Of a stretch of 64,000 bases of DNA, positions 26,491-35,830 are shown piece by piece. The notes under the pieces are model-generated. The model was not told the DNA's origin and searched no databases. It was given only the letters and a program-made list of their open reading frames with translations. Position numbers and translations under genes: made by a program. The stretch's first letter is position 1. Each line of letters opens with the position of its first letter. Location: positions 248,001-312,000 of the forward strand of contig JAGVMP010000011.1 of the NCBI GenBank assembly GCA_020053735.1, given 5' to 3'. The DNA is from Pseudomonadota bacterium. GTDB lineage: Bacteria > Pseudomonadota > Gammaproteobacteria > Burkholderiales > Methylophilaceae.

Positions 26491-26519
26491 ATTGCGCTCC
26501 TGATTAGCTACCGACCAAA

Positions 26520-27458
26520 TCAACTAAAATGTGGCATTAAATTGGGCGTAAAGAAGGCAGTTTGCTCTTGAAAACCTGTAGGCGCTTCTGCAATATTATC
26601 GAAAGTAGCAAACTCCCAAGCGCTTTCATCCGCCAACAAGGTGCGCAATAGCGCATTATTAAGCGCGTGGCCAGATTTATAGGCAGTAAACGCACCCAGC
26701 AACGGATGACCGAGCATATATAAATCGCCAATTGCATCTAACACTTTGTGCTTGGCAAACTCGTCTTCGTAACGCAAGCCATCTGTGTTTAAAATGCGGT
26801 ATTCATCTAAAACAATCGCGTTATCTAAGCTACCGCCACGCGCCAGGCCATTGGCACGCAGATACTCAACTTCGTGCATAAATCCGAAAGTTCTTGCACG
26901 ACTGATTTCTTTTACATAGGTATTGTCTTTAAAATCCAGCTTGACATTGCTGCCAGAGTTTTCAAACACAGGGTGTGCGAAATCAATGGTGAAATCCATT
27001 TTAAAGCCGTGGTAAGGCTCGAACTTCACCCATTTTTCACCTTCTTTAAATTCGACTAATTTTTTGATTTTAATGAATTTCTTGGCGGCATCTTGCTCAA
27101 CAATCCCCGCTTGTTGCAACAAGAATATAAATGGGCCAGAGCTGCCATCCATAATAGGGATTTCGGATGCAGTCACTTCAACAATGATATTGTCCACACC
27201 CAAACCCGCCAGCGCAGACATTAAGTGCTCCACGGTGGCAACACGCGCACCATTGTGTTCTAGGGCAGAACACATGCGCGTATCACGTACCGCGTCAGGT
27301 TGTGCTTGTATGCTTGGCGCACCGGGCAAATCGGCACGCACAAATACAATACCAGCATCGATTGCAGCAGGTTTTAAAGTGAGGGTCACTTTTTCACCAT
27401 TATGCAAACCAACACCAGTGGCACTGACCTGTTTTTTTAAAGTACGTTGTTTCAGCAT
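26520..27458 (-). CDS. lpxC: UDP-3-O-acyl-N-acetylglucosamine deacetylase
   Basis: 312 residues from the ATG at 27458, where the conserved N-terminus [19 protein letters not shown] begins. An upstream in-frame start would add 22 unconserved residues. LpxC is the zinc-dependent committed step of lipid A synthesis. Zinc ligands are visible in [16 protein letters not shown] and [15 protein letters not shown], and the GRARTFG-like segment is SRARTFGFM. It ends the dcw cluster after ftsZ, a common arrangement in beta/gammaproteobacteria, and confirms a Gram-negative outer membrane. Confidence 0.96.
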   Translation of the reverse strand: MLKQRTLKKQVSATGVGLHNGEKVTLTLKPAAIDAGIVFVRADLPGAPSIQAQPDAVRDTRMCSALEHNGARVATVEHLMSALAGLGVDNIIVEVTASEIPIMDGSSGPFIFLLQQAGIVEQDAAKKFIKIKKLVEFKEGEKWVKFEPYHGFKMDFTIDFAHPVFENSGSNVKLDFKDNTYVKEISRARTFGFMHEVEYLRANGLARGGSLDNAIVLDEYRILNTDGLRYEDEFAKHKVLDAIGDLYMLGHPLLGAFTAYKSGHALNNALLRTLLADESAWEFATFDNIAEAPTGFQEQTAFFTPNLMPHFS

Positions 27459-27553
27459 CGCTCTTTCAGCACTTAATTTTCTACATACCCAATTGTCTAC
27501 ATATACATGGATATGCAGCTTCAATGTCTACTATTTTAAACTCTTCCTAACGA

Positions 27554-28720
27554 CTAATCAGCTTGTTTGCGTAAAAATGCAGGGATGTCGTACTCTTCAA
27601 CACCTGACATTTTCATCGCCTCCACTTGCGCGCGACGATTATTTTGACTAAATACAGCAGGTGCTTCGTCGACCATCTCATCGCTTACAAACAAGGGTTG
27701 ACTATGTGTACCTGTCATCAATGTCGTCATCACACGTAATTCTGGCTTAGCTTGGCGACGTGCAATAGCACCACTTAAACCAGTCGCCACCATGGTCACG
27801 CGTAATTTGTCGCCCATCGTTTCATCCATCACATTACCCACAATCACTGTCGCATCTTCTGCTGTGAACTCTTTAATCGTGTTCATCACATCGTAATACT
27901 CTTTCATTTTAAAGCTGGTGCTGGCAGTAATATTAATTAAAACGCCGCGGGCATTGGCCAAGTTGACGTCCTCTAACAAAGGACTAGCCACTGCTTGTTC
28001 AGCCGCGATTCTGGCGCGGTCTGGGCCACTGGCTTCTGCACTACCCATCATCGCCATACCCATTTCACTCATGACAGTGCGTACATCGGCAAAATCCACG
28101 TTCACCAAACCTGGGCAATTAATAATCTCCGCAATACCTGAGACAGCGTTATGCAGCACGTCGTTCGCAGCGCGGAAAGCTTCTAAAAACGGCACATCTT
28201 CGCCCAACACTTCCATCAATTTTTCATTTGGAATCACAATCAGCGAATCCACATGTTGTGACAGCTCTTCTAAACCATCAATAGCCACTTTGGTACGTTT
28301 GCCTTCAAACGCAAATGGTTTGGTGACCACGGCCACTGTCAAAATGCCCATTTCTTTCGCCACTTCAGCAATAATCGGCGCTGCACCCGTGCCCGTGCCG
28401 CCACCCATGCCTGCTGTGATAAACAGCATATCTGCGCCATCTATCATTTCCGCAATGCGGTCGCGATCTTCCAACGCAGCATCGCGGCCAACTTCTGGTT
28501 TAGCCCCTGCGCCTAAGCCTTTAGTAATTTCAGCGCCAATTTGCAACACCGTTTTTGCTTGGCTCTTTTTCAGCGCCTGCATATCGGTATTGGCACAAAT
28601 AAATTCTACACCGCTTAGATTTTTAGTCATCATGTGCTCAATTGCGTTACCACCGCAACCACCCACGCCAATGACCTTAATCACCGCTTCTTGTGAGTCT
28701 TTTTCCATAATTTCGAACAT
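27554..28720 (-). CDS. ftsZ: Cell division GTPase FtsZ
   Basis: 388 residues. The GTP-binding glycine loop is AGMGGGTGTGAAP (about 103-115), the N-terminal VIGVGGCGGNA also binds nucleotide, and the T7 catalytic loop is NVDFADVRTVM. The C-terminal peptide EYDIPAFLRKQAD is the conserved tail bound by FtsA, ZipA and SlmA. FtsZ polymerises at midcell to form the division ring. The start is supported by AAAGGAGAAATAAG before the ATG. It is 123 bp downstream of ftsA, a gap that may hold an internal promoter. Confidence 0.98.
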   Translation of the reverse strand: MFEIMEKDSQEAVIKVIGVGGCGGNAIEHMMTKNLSGVEFICANTDMQALKKSQAKTVLQIGAEITKGLGAGAKPEVGRDAALEDRDRIAEMIDGADMLFITAGMGGGTGTGAAPIIAEVAKEMGILTVAVVTKPFAFEGKRTKVAIDGLEELSQHVDSLIVIPNEKLMEVLGEDVPFLEAFRAANDVLHNAVSGIAEIINCPGLVNVDFADVRTVMSEMGMAMMGSAEASGPDRARIAAEQAVASPLLEDVNLANARGVLINITASTSFKMKEYYDVMNTIKEFTAEDATVIVGNVMDETMGDKLRVTMVATGLSGAIARRQAKPELRVMTTLMTGTHSQPLFVSDEMVDEAPAVFSQNNRRAQVEAMKMSGVEEYDIPAFLRKQAD

Positions 28721-28843
28721 CTTATTTCTCCTTTTGCCTTTAATATTTGAGTTGGCGCATTTAGTCTTAAAGTACGCAAACTCTGCCCTAAAACAACTAC
28801 CTATTACTACAACTTAATTCCCACTTATAAATCTCTTCCACTT

Positions 28844-30082
28844 CTAAAAATTACCTTGAAACCACGATTTCATTTTTTCAAAAATTCGCCCAACCGAGCT
28901 TGAGTCCATCTGCCCACTGATGTGCCGCTCTAATTGTTGCTTGCCCATTAGAATCAACCCAACCGCCGTCGCGTATCGCGGGTTGCTGACTACTTCAGAT
29001 AGTCCGCCCACATAACGTGGCATACCCAAACGTACTGGCATGTGGAATATCTCTTCACCCAGCTCCATCATGCCGCGCATCATGGATGAACCGCCCGTAA
29101 TCACAATGCCCGACGCAATCATTTCTTCCATGCCGCTACGGCGCAGCTCTTGCAACACTAATTCGTATAACTCCACCACGCGCGGCTCAATCACTTCCGC
29201 TAATGTTTGTATGGATAATTGGCGTGCCTCGCGACCATCCACTCCAGGCACTTCCACCACTTCACGTGGATCTGCCAATTGACGTAGTGCGCAACCATGT
29301 TTAATTTTGATCTCTTCTGCTGATTGCGTTGGCGTGCGGAAAGCCACTGCGATGTCGTTGGTCATTTGGTCGCCAGCCACCGCAATAACAGCGGTATGCC
29401 GAATAGAACCGTTTTTAAATACGGCAATATCTGTGGTGCCACCACCTATATCTACCAAGCACACACCCAGCTCTTTTTCGTCTTCAGTCAGCACCGCAAT
29501 GCTAGAAGCCAATGGCTGCAGAATTAAATCGCTGACTTCTAAGCCACAGCGCTTAATGCACTTGACGATATTTTGTGCTGCTGCCACCGCGCCTGTCACA
29601 ATGTGCACTTTCACTTCCAGCTTCATGCCGCTCATACCCAGTGGCTCGCGCACATCATCTTGGCCGTCGATGATAAATTCTTGGGTGAGGATATGTAGAA
29701 TTTGCTGATCGGCTGGTAAGGCAACTGCGCGTGCAGTTTCTACCACGCGATCCACATCCATTTGCGACACTTCGGCATCTTTAATTTTGACCATGCCGTG
29801 CGAATTCAGGCTTTTAATATGACTGCCAGCAATACCAGTAAACACTGTATTAATTTTGCAGTCTGCCATTAACTCAGCCTCTTCTAGCGAGCGCTGAATC
29901 GCCTGCATGGTGGAATCGATATTCACCACTACGCCCTTTTTAAGGCCGCGCGAAACGTGTTGTCCAAGACCAATCACCTTTAGTGTGCCTTCTGGCAACA
30001 ACTCTGCCACGATGGTCACTATTTTTGAGGTGCCAATATCCAGCCCCACAATGAGGTTTTTATCATCACGCACTTTACTCAT
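28844..30082 (-). CDS. ftsA: Cell division protein FtsA
   Basis: 412 residues of the actin/HSP70 ATPase fold. The phosphate-1 motif is LIVGLDIGTSKIVTIV, phosphate-2 is VCLVDIGGGTTDIAVF, and the adenosine motif is GIVITGGSSMMRGM. The C-terminus ends with a short amphipathic helix (IFEKMKSWFQGNF) that tethers FtsA to the inner membrane. It anchors FtsZ filaments and recruits later division proteins. It sits between ftsQ (61 bp away) and ftsZ. Confidence 0.97.
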   Translation of the reverse strand: MSKVRDDKNLIVGLDIGTSKIVTIVAELLPEGTLKVIGLGQHVSRGLKKGVVVNIDSTMQAIQRSLEEAELMADCKINTVFTGIAGSHIKSLNSHGMVKIKDAEVSQMDVDRVVETARAVALPADQQILHILTQEFIIDGQDDVREPLGMSGMKLEVKVHIVTGAVAAAQNIVKCIKRCGLEVSDLILQPLASSIAVLTEDEKELGVCLVDIGGGTTDIAVFKNGSIRHTAVIAVAGDQMTNDIAVAFRTPTQSAEEIKIKHGCALRQLADPREVVEVPGVDGREARQLSIQTLAEVIEPRVVELYELVLQELRRSGMEEMIASGIVITGGSSMMRGMMELGEEIFHMPVRLGMPRYVGGLSEVVSNPRYATAVGLILMGKQQLERHISGQMDSSSVGRIFEKMKSWFQGNF

Positions 30083-30143
30083 TTGTTACTCCCTTTACTC
30101 ATGCTTTACTCTTTTCTTCAAAATGCTTTACGCTTAACTTATG

Positions 30144-30905
30144 CTAAGCCTTTACCGGCGTTACTGTCGTTGTGCTTGTCGGCTTAACTGCTGGCTTTGT
30201 TGGTTTAACTGTAACCGGCCTGCGCACTGCAAACCCATTGGGATAGCGCAAATCGGCATACAGCACCTTCACATTTAGCTGGCTGAGCGTAGATTGATAC
30301 GCACCCACAAACCGACTCAAGCGCGATTCCATATCGACACGACCAAGTGCAATCAGCAAGTTTTTATTGGTTCTGATCTCCCAAGCGCGGCGTGGTGATA
30401 ATGTCACTTGCGCAATTTTGATGTCAGCTTTGTTCAAAATCTTGCTGTAATTACCATAATTTTTTGTCACCTCTAGTACGCCATCGCCTGGGCCATAAAA
30501 CACCGGCAATTCAGCATCAGTGGCTGCTTGAAACAGTTCGCCATGCGTGTTCACCAGTGCAATATTGCCCCAGCGCGCCAGCGCCTGATGCTCTTCAATA
30601 GCAACATCCAATTTATCTGGCCAGCGGCGGCGCACACTCACTTCACGCGCCCACGGCAGTTTTTCAAAAGCATCGCGGGTTTTTACTAAATCCAAAGTAA
30701 AAAAATTGCCTTTTAAATGTTTCGCTACAATCAACCTAATCTGCTCACGATTCACATGTGCCAACTGTCCATCCACTTTCACCTCACGAATGGGGAAAAT
30801 AGGCAAATGCACTACCAAAAACACCAAGGCATACAGCATCAGCACCACTGATATGGCGTACAGTAAATTGGCAAACCAGTTCAGTAGTCTTGGCTTATCC
30901 CACAC
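30144..30905 (-). CDS. ftsQ: Cell division protein FtsQ
   Basis: 253 residues from the GTG at 30905. GAGGG lies eight bases upstream, and the resulting N-terminus MWDKPRLLNWF fits betaproteobacterial FtsQ; a TTG at 30920 is the alternative. A single membrane helix (LLYAISVVLMLYALVFLVV) is followed by the POTRA domain (IREVKVDGQLAHVNREQI) and the beta domain. A basic-Pro/Thr tail (KPTKPAVKPTSTTT) ends the protein. FtsQ links FtsA/FtsZ to FtsB/FtsL and wall synthesis. The dispersed element at 30931-31051 lies just upstream of its start. Confidence 0.92.
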   Translation of the reverse strand: MWDKPRLLNWFANLLYAISVVLMLYALVFLVVHLPIFPIREVKVDGQLAHVNREQIRLIVAKHLKGNFFTLDLVKTRDAFEKLPWAREVSVRRRWPDKLDVAIEEHQALARWGNIALVNTHGELFQAATDAELPVFYGPGDGVLEVTKNYGNYSKILNKADIKIAQVTLSPRRAWEIRTNKNLLIALGRVDMESRLSRFVGAYQSTLSQLNVKVLYADLRYPNGFAVRRPVTVKPTKPAVKPTSTTTVTPVKA

Positions 30906-30930
30906 TGTCACAGCCCTCAAAATTCATTTT

Positions 30931-31051
30931 TTGCGCGCATTGTCGCGTTACGCAGTGCTCGCTCCCTCGCCGTAATACAACATACTGCCTCGGGTTCCTA
31001 GATTTGCATTCATAGGCTCCGTGCGCCTTACACTGCATCGCAAAATTCTGC
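30931..31051 (+). repeat. Intergenic repeat family 2, copy left of ddl
   Basis: On the plus strand it runs from GCGCGCATTGTCGCGTTACG to CTCCGTGCGCCTTACACTGC and ATCGCAAAATTC. The last 30 bases (31019-31048) match 26 of 30 bases of the reverse complement of 32000-32029 on the other side of ddl. The opening segment is also shared. It occupies nearly all of the ftsQ-ddl gap. Confidence 0.65.
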
Positions 31052-31055
31052 ATTT

Positions 31056-31979
31056 TTAGCACTGTGCCTCCGAGGTCTTGAATAGTGTCATTTCAAGTAT
31101 TTGTATCACCAGTTCATCAAAACTCATTCCTGCTGCTTTGGCTGCCATTGGCACTAGGCTGTGATCGGTCATGCCTGGGTTGGTATTCAACTCTAGGAAA
31201 AAGTGATTGCCAGCTTCGTCCATTAAAAAATCCACTCGACCCCAGCCTTTGCAACCTATCGCCTTGAATGCCTGTACAGCCTCCGCTTGAATCTGTGCTT
31301 CTTTTTCCACGCTTAAGCCGCATGGGCATAAATATTCAGTGTCATCACGCAAGTATTTCGCCTCAAAATCATAAAATTCATTTTTTGGGACTATTCTTAT
31401 AATTGGTAAGGCTGTCTCCCCCAATATACCCACTGTGTACTCACCGCCACCCACAAACTTCTCTGCAATCACCAAAGGGTCTGCCTTGGCAGCCAATATC
31501 CATGCGGGTTGCAGGCCACCTTTTTGTTTAACTTTAGTAATGCCTATGCTAGAACCTTCATTCGCGGGTTTTACAAACAGCGGTAAGCCTAATTTTTCTT
31601 CTATTGCCGCAAAATCACTGTCCTCGCTCACCATTTCAAAATCAAGCGTCGCAATGTTTAAGGCTTTCCACAATAACTTGGTGCGCCATTTATCCATGCC
31701 CACGCTGGATGCCATCACACCACTACCGGTGTAAGGAACGCCCATCAACTCCAGCGCTCCTTGCATGGTGCCATCCTCACCGCCACGGCCGTGCAATATA
31801 TTAAATACGCGGTCAAATTGCGCCAACTCGCTTAAGTTGCGCTCAGCCGGATCAAATGCTTGCGCATCTACCCCTTGCCGTTTAAGTGCGGCCAGCACCG
31901 CCGCACCACTTTTTAGCGACACTTCACGCTCACCCGATGTGCCACCTAATAGCACCGCTACTTTTCCAAATTTACTCAT
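31056..31979 (-). CDS. ddl: D-alanine--D-alanine ligase
   Basis: 307 residues from the ATG at 31979 (AAGG upstream, N-terminus [21 protein letters not shown]); in-frame codons further upstream belong to the repeat. ATP-grasp motifs seen: [37 protein letters not shown], and near the C-terminus [18 protein letters not shown], with the magnesium-binding E and N. It makes D-Ala-D-Ala for MurF. It lies in its usual place between murB and ftsQ, but both gaps around it are filled by inverted copies of one repeat. Confidence 0.96.
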   Translation of the reverse strand: MSKFGKVAVLLGGTSGEREVSLKSGAAVLAALKRQGVDAQAFDPAERNLSELAQFDRVFNILHGRGGEDGTMQGALELMGVPYTGSGVMASSVGMDKWRTKLLWKALNIATLDFEMVSEDSDFAAIEEKLGLPLFVKPANEGSSIGITKVKQKGGLQPAWILAAKADPLVIAEKFVGGGEYTVGILGETALPIIRIVPKNEFYDFEAKYLRDDTEYLCPCGLSVEKEAQIQAEAVQAFKAIGCKGWGRVDFLMDEAGNHFFLELNTNPGMTDHSLVPMAAKAAGMSFDELVIQILEMTLFKTSEAQC

Positions 31980-31999
31980 TTTAAAAACCTTGAAAAATT

Positions 32000-32105
32000 G
32001 AATGTTGGAATGCAGTGCAAGGCGCACGGCACACAGAAACCGGAATGTACGAAAAGTACATGAGGATTTCGAGTACCGCGCAACGCCGCAATGCGTCCAA
32101 GATTC
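32000..32105 (-). repeat. Intergenic repeat family 2, copy right of ddl
   Basis: Read on the minus strand: GAATCTTGGACGCATTGCGG ... CGAAATCCTCATGTACTTTTCGTACATTCCGG ... CCGTGCGCCTTGCACTGCATTCCAACATTC. The centre is a hairpin ATGTAC/GTACAT (32045-32050, 32056-32061) with a 5-nt loop. It fills the murB-ddl gap and is inverted relative to the copy at 30931-31051. Confidence 0.65.
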
Positions 32106-32111
32106 AGTTTT

Positions 32112-32999
32112 TTATGCATACTCACCAATCACCCTCACCTCTTGCTGTAAAACCACACCTTGTTTCTCTAATACTGTGTCTTTCATGTGCCTAATTAACA
32201 ATTCAATATCTAGTGCACTGCAATTCCCCACATTCACAATAAAATTGGCGTGCTTAGGTGACACTTGTGCACCACCAATTTGGTAGCCTTTGAGTCCACT
32301 CGCTTCTATCAAACGCGCAGCAAAATCGCCCTGCGGATTTCTAAAAGTAGACCCTGCACTAGGCAAGCTGAGTGGCTGACTAGCCAGCCTTGTGGCTAAT
32401 AAATTTTTAATTTTTTTCAGCGATTCATCTGCTTCACCCGCGTCTAATTTAAACCAAGCCCCTAAAAACCATTCGTCTGGCGTCAGCATTTCTATATGGC
32501 GATAGCTGGGAATAAACTCTGATTCGTTACGCACATGCGTTTCACCGTGACGATCTATGGTTAACACCTGATGCACAATATTCCAGGTTTCACTGCCATA
32601 GCAGCCGGCATTCATCGCCAGCGCACCGCCCACCGTGCCAGGAATGCCCGCCATAAACTCGGCACCTTGTTTATATTCTTTAGCGCTAAACCTCGCCAAT
32701 TTTCCGCAAGTGACGCCTGCCTCGGCGTAGATAAATTGCCCATCAACACGTAATTCATTCAGTGCCTGATGCATCACAACCACTGTGCCGCGCACGCCAC
32801 CGTCACGTACTAATAAATTGCTGCCTAGACCAATAAAAAATACGGGTTCAGCGTGGTCTAGCGTGCGCATAAACACTTGTAAATCATCCAAGTTTTCGGC
32901 AATAAACAGCCTATCTGCCTTGCCACCCACGCGCCAACTGGTATAGCGCGCGAGTGGCTCGTCACGTAGCAACTGCGAACTAGTAATAGTTTGCGCCAT
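32112..32999 (-). CDS. murB: UDP-N-acetylenolpyruvoylglucosamine reductase
   Basis: 295 residues from the ATG at 32999, which shares one base with the murC stop (TGATG). FAD-linked MurB motifs seen: YTSWRVGGKADRLF, GLGSNLLVRDGGVRGTVV, AGIPGTVGGALAMNAGCYG, SAGSTFRNP and SPKHANFIVNVG. It reduces UDP-GlcNAc-enolpyruvate with NADPH to UDP-MurNAc. It is coupled to murC upstream; a repeat separates it from ddl downstream. Confidence 0.96.
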   Translation of the reverse strand: MAQTITSSQLLRDEPLARYTSWRVGGKADRLFIAENLDDLQVFMRTLDHAEPVFFIGLGSNLLVRDGGVRGTVVVMHQALNELRVDGQFIYAEAGVTCGKLARFSAKEYKQGAEFMAGIPGTVGGALAMNAGCYGSETWNIVHQVLTIDRHGETHVRNESEFIPSYRHIEMLTPDEWFLGAWFKLDAGEADESLKKIKNLLATRLASQPLSLPSAGSTFRNPQGDFAARLIEASGLKGYQIGGAQVSPKHANFIVNVGNCSALDIELLIRHMKDTVLEKQGVVLQQEVRVIGEYA

Positions 33000-34423
33000 C
33001 AAGCTACTCGCTCCCCATGTGCTAATTCACGCGTTTTTAATGCAACTTGGCCAATGGAGCCTGCGCCCATCACAATCACCACATCGCCTGCTTGCACTGC
33101 ATTTAAAATAGCTTGTGGCAGTTCATCGGTGGTTTCTACAAATTGTGGTTCAACTTTTCCAGCTATTCGAATGGCGCGAATGAGTGAGCGCGTATCTGCA
33201 GCCACAATCGATGCTTCGCCTGCGGAATACACTTCGGTCAGCAACACCACATCTGCGCTGGATAGCACGCGCACAAAATCTTCAAAGCAATCACGCGTAC
33301 GGGTGTAACGGTGTGGCTGAAACGCCATCACCAAACGTCGATTTGGAAAGGCATCACGCGCGGCCGCAATCACTGCTTGCATCTCGACAGGGTGATGGCC
33401 ATAATCGTCAATGAGTGTAAACGTGCCGCCAGACTTTATTTTTGTTTGTTCCACGGCAATCTCACCATAACGCTCAAACCTGCGACCAACACCCTTAAAT
33501 TCGGCCAACGCTTTAATGATGTATTCATCCGCCACATTTAACTCGCTGGCAATGGCAATCGCCGCCAGCGCATTTAATACATAGTGGTTACCTGGCAGGT
33601 TCAAGGTCACGTCAAAGGTTGTGGTCACGCCATTCACGCGCGATACGGTAAAGTGCATTTTGCCGTGATCAGCACGCACATTGGTTGCGCGAATACGCGC
33701 TTCTTCACTCATGCCATAGGTCATCACCGGCTTAGTGACGCGCGGTAAAATCTCGCGAATATTCACGTCATCCACACACACCACTGCCATGCCCCAAAAC
33801 GGCAACTGCTGTAAAAACTCCACGAACGCGCTTTTTAATTTGTCAAAACTATGTTCATACGTATCCATGTGGTCTTGGTCGATATTGGTGACCACCGCCA
33901 TCACTGGTGTTAAGTGCAAAAACGAAGCATCCGACTCGTCGGCTTCTGCCACAATCCATTCACCCGTACCAAGCCGCGCATTGGCGCTGGCGGCCTCTAA
34001 CTTGCCACCAATCACAAACGTCGGATCCATGCCTGCTTCAGCCAAAATACTGGCGATGAGACTGGTTGTGGTAGTCTTGCCATGTGTGCCCGCTACGGCG
34101 ATACCCTGTCTAAAACGCATCAATTCTGCCAACATTAACGCCCGCGGCACAACAGGAATGTTTTTGGCACGCGCAGCAATAATCTCAGGGTTTTGCTCGT
34201 TCACCGCACTGGACACCACCACCACATCGGCTACGTTTAAATTTTCAGTGGCGTGGCCTTGATAAATTTTGGCGCCAAAATCAGCCAGACGTTTGGTTGT
34301 TGCATTTTTAGCCAAATCCGAGCCCGACACTTTAAAATCCAAATTAAGCAGCACTTCAGCAATGCCACTCATGCCAGCACCGCCGATGCCTACAAAGTGG
34401 ATGTTTTTAACCTTATGTTTCAT
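32999..34423 (-). CDS. murC: UDP-N-acetylmuramate--L-alanine ligase
   Basis: 474 residues of the Mur ligase family. The N-terminal domain has [20 protein letters not shown], the ATP loop is [19 protein letters not shown], then [12 protein letters not shown] and [10 protein letters not shown]. It adds L-alanine to UDP-MurNAc. Its ATG overlaps the stop of the small ORF at 34420-34590 (ATGA), with CGGAGG five bases before the ATG inside that ORF. Translation of murC is therefore probably coupled to the small ORF. murB follows with a one-base overlap. Confidence 0.97.
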   Translation of the reverse strand: MKHKVKNIHFVGIGGAGMSGIAEVLLNLDFKVSGSDLAKNATTKRLADFGAKIYQGHATENLNVADVVVVSSAVNEQNPEIIAARAKNIPVVPRALMLAELMRFRQGIAVAGTHGKTTTTSLIASILAEAGMDPTFVIGGKLEAASANARLGTGEWIVAEADESDASFLHLTPVMAVVTNIDQDHMDTYEHSFDKLKSAFVEFLQQLPFWGMAVVCVDDVNIREILPRVTKPVMTYGMSEEARIRATNVRADHGKMHFTVSRVNGVTTTFDVTLNLPGNHYVLNALAAIAIASELNVADEYIIKALAEFKGVGRRFERYGEIAVEQTKIKSGGTFTLIDDYGHHPVEMQAVIAAARDAFPNRRLVMAFQPHRYTRTRDCFEDFVRVLSSADVVLLTEVYSAGEASIVAADTRSLIRAIRIAGKVEPQFVETTDELPQAILNAVQAGDVVIVMGAGSIGQVALKTRELAHGERVA

Positions 34424-34590
34424 AAAGACCTCCGCATCACTATTCCGCTTATTAATACGGCGTTAAAAACCGTCTCAAAATCCTCATGTATACCCCATAC
34501 ATTGCGGACTTTTTTTTCTGAAACTGAAACTTTGGCCGATTTTTGCCTTGTCTTAATTTCGCTCATGACGTTATTCGGTGGTCTTTTCAT
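34420..34590 (-). CDS. Small coupled ORF between murG and murC (56 codons)
   Basis: This ORF starts at the ATG overlapping the murG stop (34590, ATGA) and stops at a TGA overlapping the murC ATG (34423-34420). It encodes 56 residues, basic at the N-terminus ([20 protein letters not shown]), with a hydrophobic C-terminal stretch [12 protein letters not shown] recognise no family. Its middle (GIHEDFE) is encoded by a diverged copy of the family 2 repeat hairpin. It may be a genuine small protein, or a frame kept open only to carry ribosomes from murG to murC. GGAAG stands upstream of its ATG. Confidence 0.45.
   Translation of the reverse strand: MKRPPNNVMSEIKTRQKSAKVSVSEKKVRNVWGIHEDFETVFNAVLISGIVMRRSL
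34473..34512 (+). repeat. Family 2 repeat, hairpin core only
   Basis: The plus-strand core AATCCTCATGTATACCCCAT, then ACATTGCGG, parallels AATCCTCATGTACTTTTCGT, then ACATTCCGG of the copy at 32000-32105. The stem is ATGTAT/ATACAT here and ATGTAC/GTACAT there, a compensating C-G to T-A change. It lies within the 56-codon ORF. Confidence 0.5.
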
Positions 34591-35681
34591 CTGGCTACTT
34601 CCATGCAAATTTTTGCAACAGTTGCAGTGGCTTCTGGCTTGGCGAGTTGCTTGGCTTTTATCGCCATGTCTAAACAAATTTCACGCGTTAACCCACGTAA
34701 AATTTCTGTCGCTTTTGCTACAGAAAATTCAGATTGTTGAATCAACTTGGCCGCACCCGCATCACTTAAATATTTGGCGTTATAGGTTTGATGATCATCC
34801 ACCGCATGTGGGAAAGGCACCAACACACTGGCCACACCGACGCAGGCAAGCTCTGCTACTGTGAGTGCGCCAGCGCGGCAAATCACCACATCAGCCCACG
34901 CATACATGTCTGCCATGTTGTGAATAAACGCCTTTGTTTCCGCTACCACAGAAGCCGCATGGTAATTGGCTTGCAGGGCAGCGATATGCTTCTCGCCCGC
35001 TTGGTGGATGACTTCTGGTCGTGTATTTTCTGGCAAATTAGCCAATACTTTTGGCAACACATCATTAAGCGCTTGCGCACCCAAACTACCGCCCACAACT
35101 AACAATCTCAGTTTACCAGTGCGCGTGCTATATCTTTGTTGTGGTGAAGCTAGTTGCGTAATTTCGTACCGCACTGGATTACCCACCAGTTGCGCCCTTT
35201 CGCCAAATGCACTGGGAAATGCAGCCAATACTTGATTTGCGAATAAACTCAATGTTTTATTAGTTAAGCCAGCAATCGAATTTTGCTCGTGAATGACCAG
35301 TGGTTTTCTTAATAATTTAGCCATTAATCCACCCGGAAAGGCCGCGAAGCCGCCCATGCCCAACACCACATTCGGCTGATGCTGACGAATGGCGCCAACA
35401 CTTTGCTTAAAGGCCGTGGCTAACTTAATTGGCAACAGCAACCAGCCCATGACGCCCTTGCCACGCACACCGCGCATGGTCATCATGGCTTTTTTGTAAC
35501 CCTTACCTTCAATCAGCTTATTTTCCATGCCACCTTCAGTGCATAGCCATACGATATTCCAGCCGTGTTCTTTCATGTAATCAGCCACCGCCATGGCTGG
35601 ATAGACATGGCCACCCGTGCCACCCGCCATCACTAGCAGGGTGCCAGAGCCAAATTGCGTGACTGGAGAAGAAAACATCAT
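34587..35681 (-). CDS. murG: Undecaprenyldiphospho-muramoylpentapeptide N-acetylglucosaminyltransferase
   Basis: 364 residues of the GT-B fold. Motifs seen: VMAGGTGGHVYPAMAVA (lipid I-binding glycine loop), LGMGGFAAFPGG, VIHEQNSIAGLTNK and VVGGSLGAQALND. MurG adds GlcNAc to lipid I, making lipid II at the inner face of the membrane. Two ATGs stand in tandem (35681, 35678). AAGGGGG lies eight bases before the first, inside the upstream 50-codon ORF whose stop overlaps the start. Both neighbours in the translation chain are small ORFs. Confidence 0.97.
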   Translation of the reverse strand: MMFSSPVTQFGSGTLLVMAGGTGGHVYPAMAVADYMKEHGWNIVWLCTEGGMENKLIEGKGYKKAMMTMRGVRGKGVMGWLLLPIKLATAFKQSVGAIRQHQPNVVLGMGGFAAFPGGLMAKLLRKPLVIHEQNSIAGLTNKTLSLFANQVLAAFPSAFGERAQLVGNPVRYEITQLASPQQRYSTRTGKLRLLVVGGSLGAQALNDVLPKVLANLPENTRPEVIHQAGEKHIAALQANYHAASVVAETKAFIHNMADMYAWADVVICRAGALTVAELACVGVASVLVPFPHAVDDHQTYNAKYLSDAGAAKLIQQSEFSVAKATEILRGLTREICLDMAIKAKQLAKPEATATVAKICMEVAR

Positions 35682-35830
35682 GCTGGCAGCCCCCTTTGCA
35701 AGCGTCTGTTTTGGCTACGGCCGCCTAAATTAAAACTTTTAGGCTTAACTGGTACTTCGCACAAGTTAGCCTGCGCCGAAACCAACTCGTGGCACATCAC
35801 AGCACTCATCAATATCGTGATTCCGCTCAT
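35678..35830 (-). CDS. Small coupled ORF between ftsW and murG, ending with the FtsW tail (50 codons)
   Basis: The ATG (35830) overlaps the ftsW stop as ATGA, and the TGA (35680-35678) overlaps the murG start. The product begins [20 protein letters not shown], a weakly hydrophobic start, continues through [19 protein letters not shown], and ends [10 protein letters not shown]. Those ten final residues are identical to the FtsW C-terminus. Six of the ten codons differ from ftsW, all synonymously (for example CGC/AGA, CTT/TTG). AGAGGGG stands eight bases before the ATG. No family is recognised. It is either a real small protein sharing the FtsW tail, or an old duplication of the ftsW end retained for coupling to murG. 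Confidence 0.5.
   Translation of the reverse strand: MSGITILMSAVMCHELVSAQANLCEVPVKPKSFNLGGRSQNRRLQRGLPA

Noticed and set aside
32002-32286. Plus-strand reading frame of 94 codons
   Set aside because: It crosses from the family 2 repeat into antisense murB; no homology or start signal.
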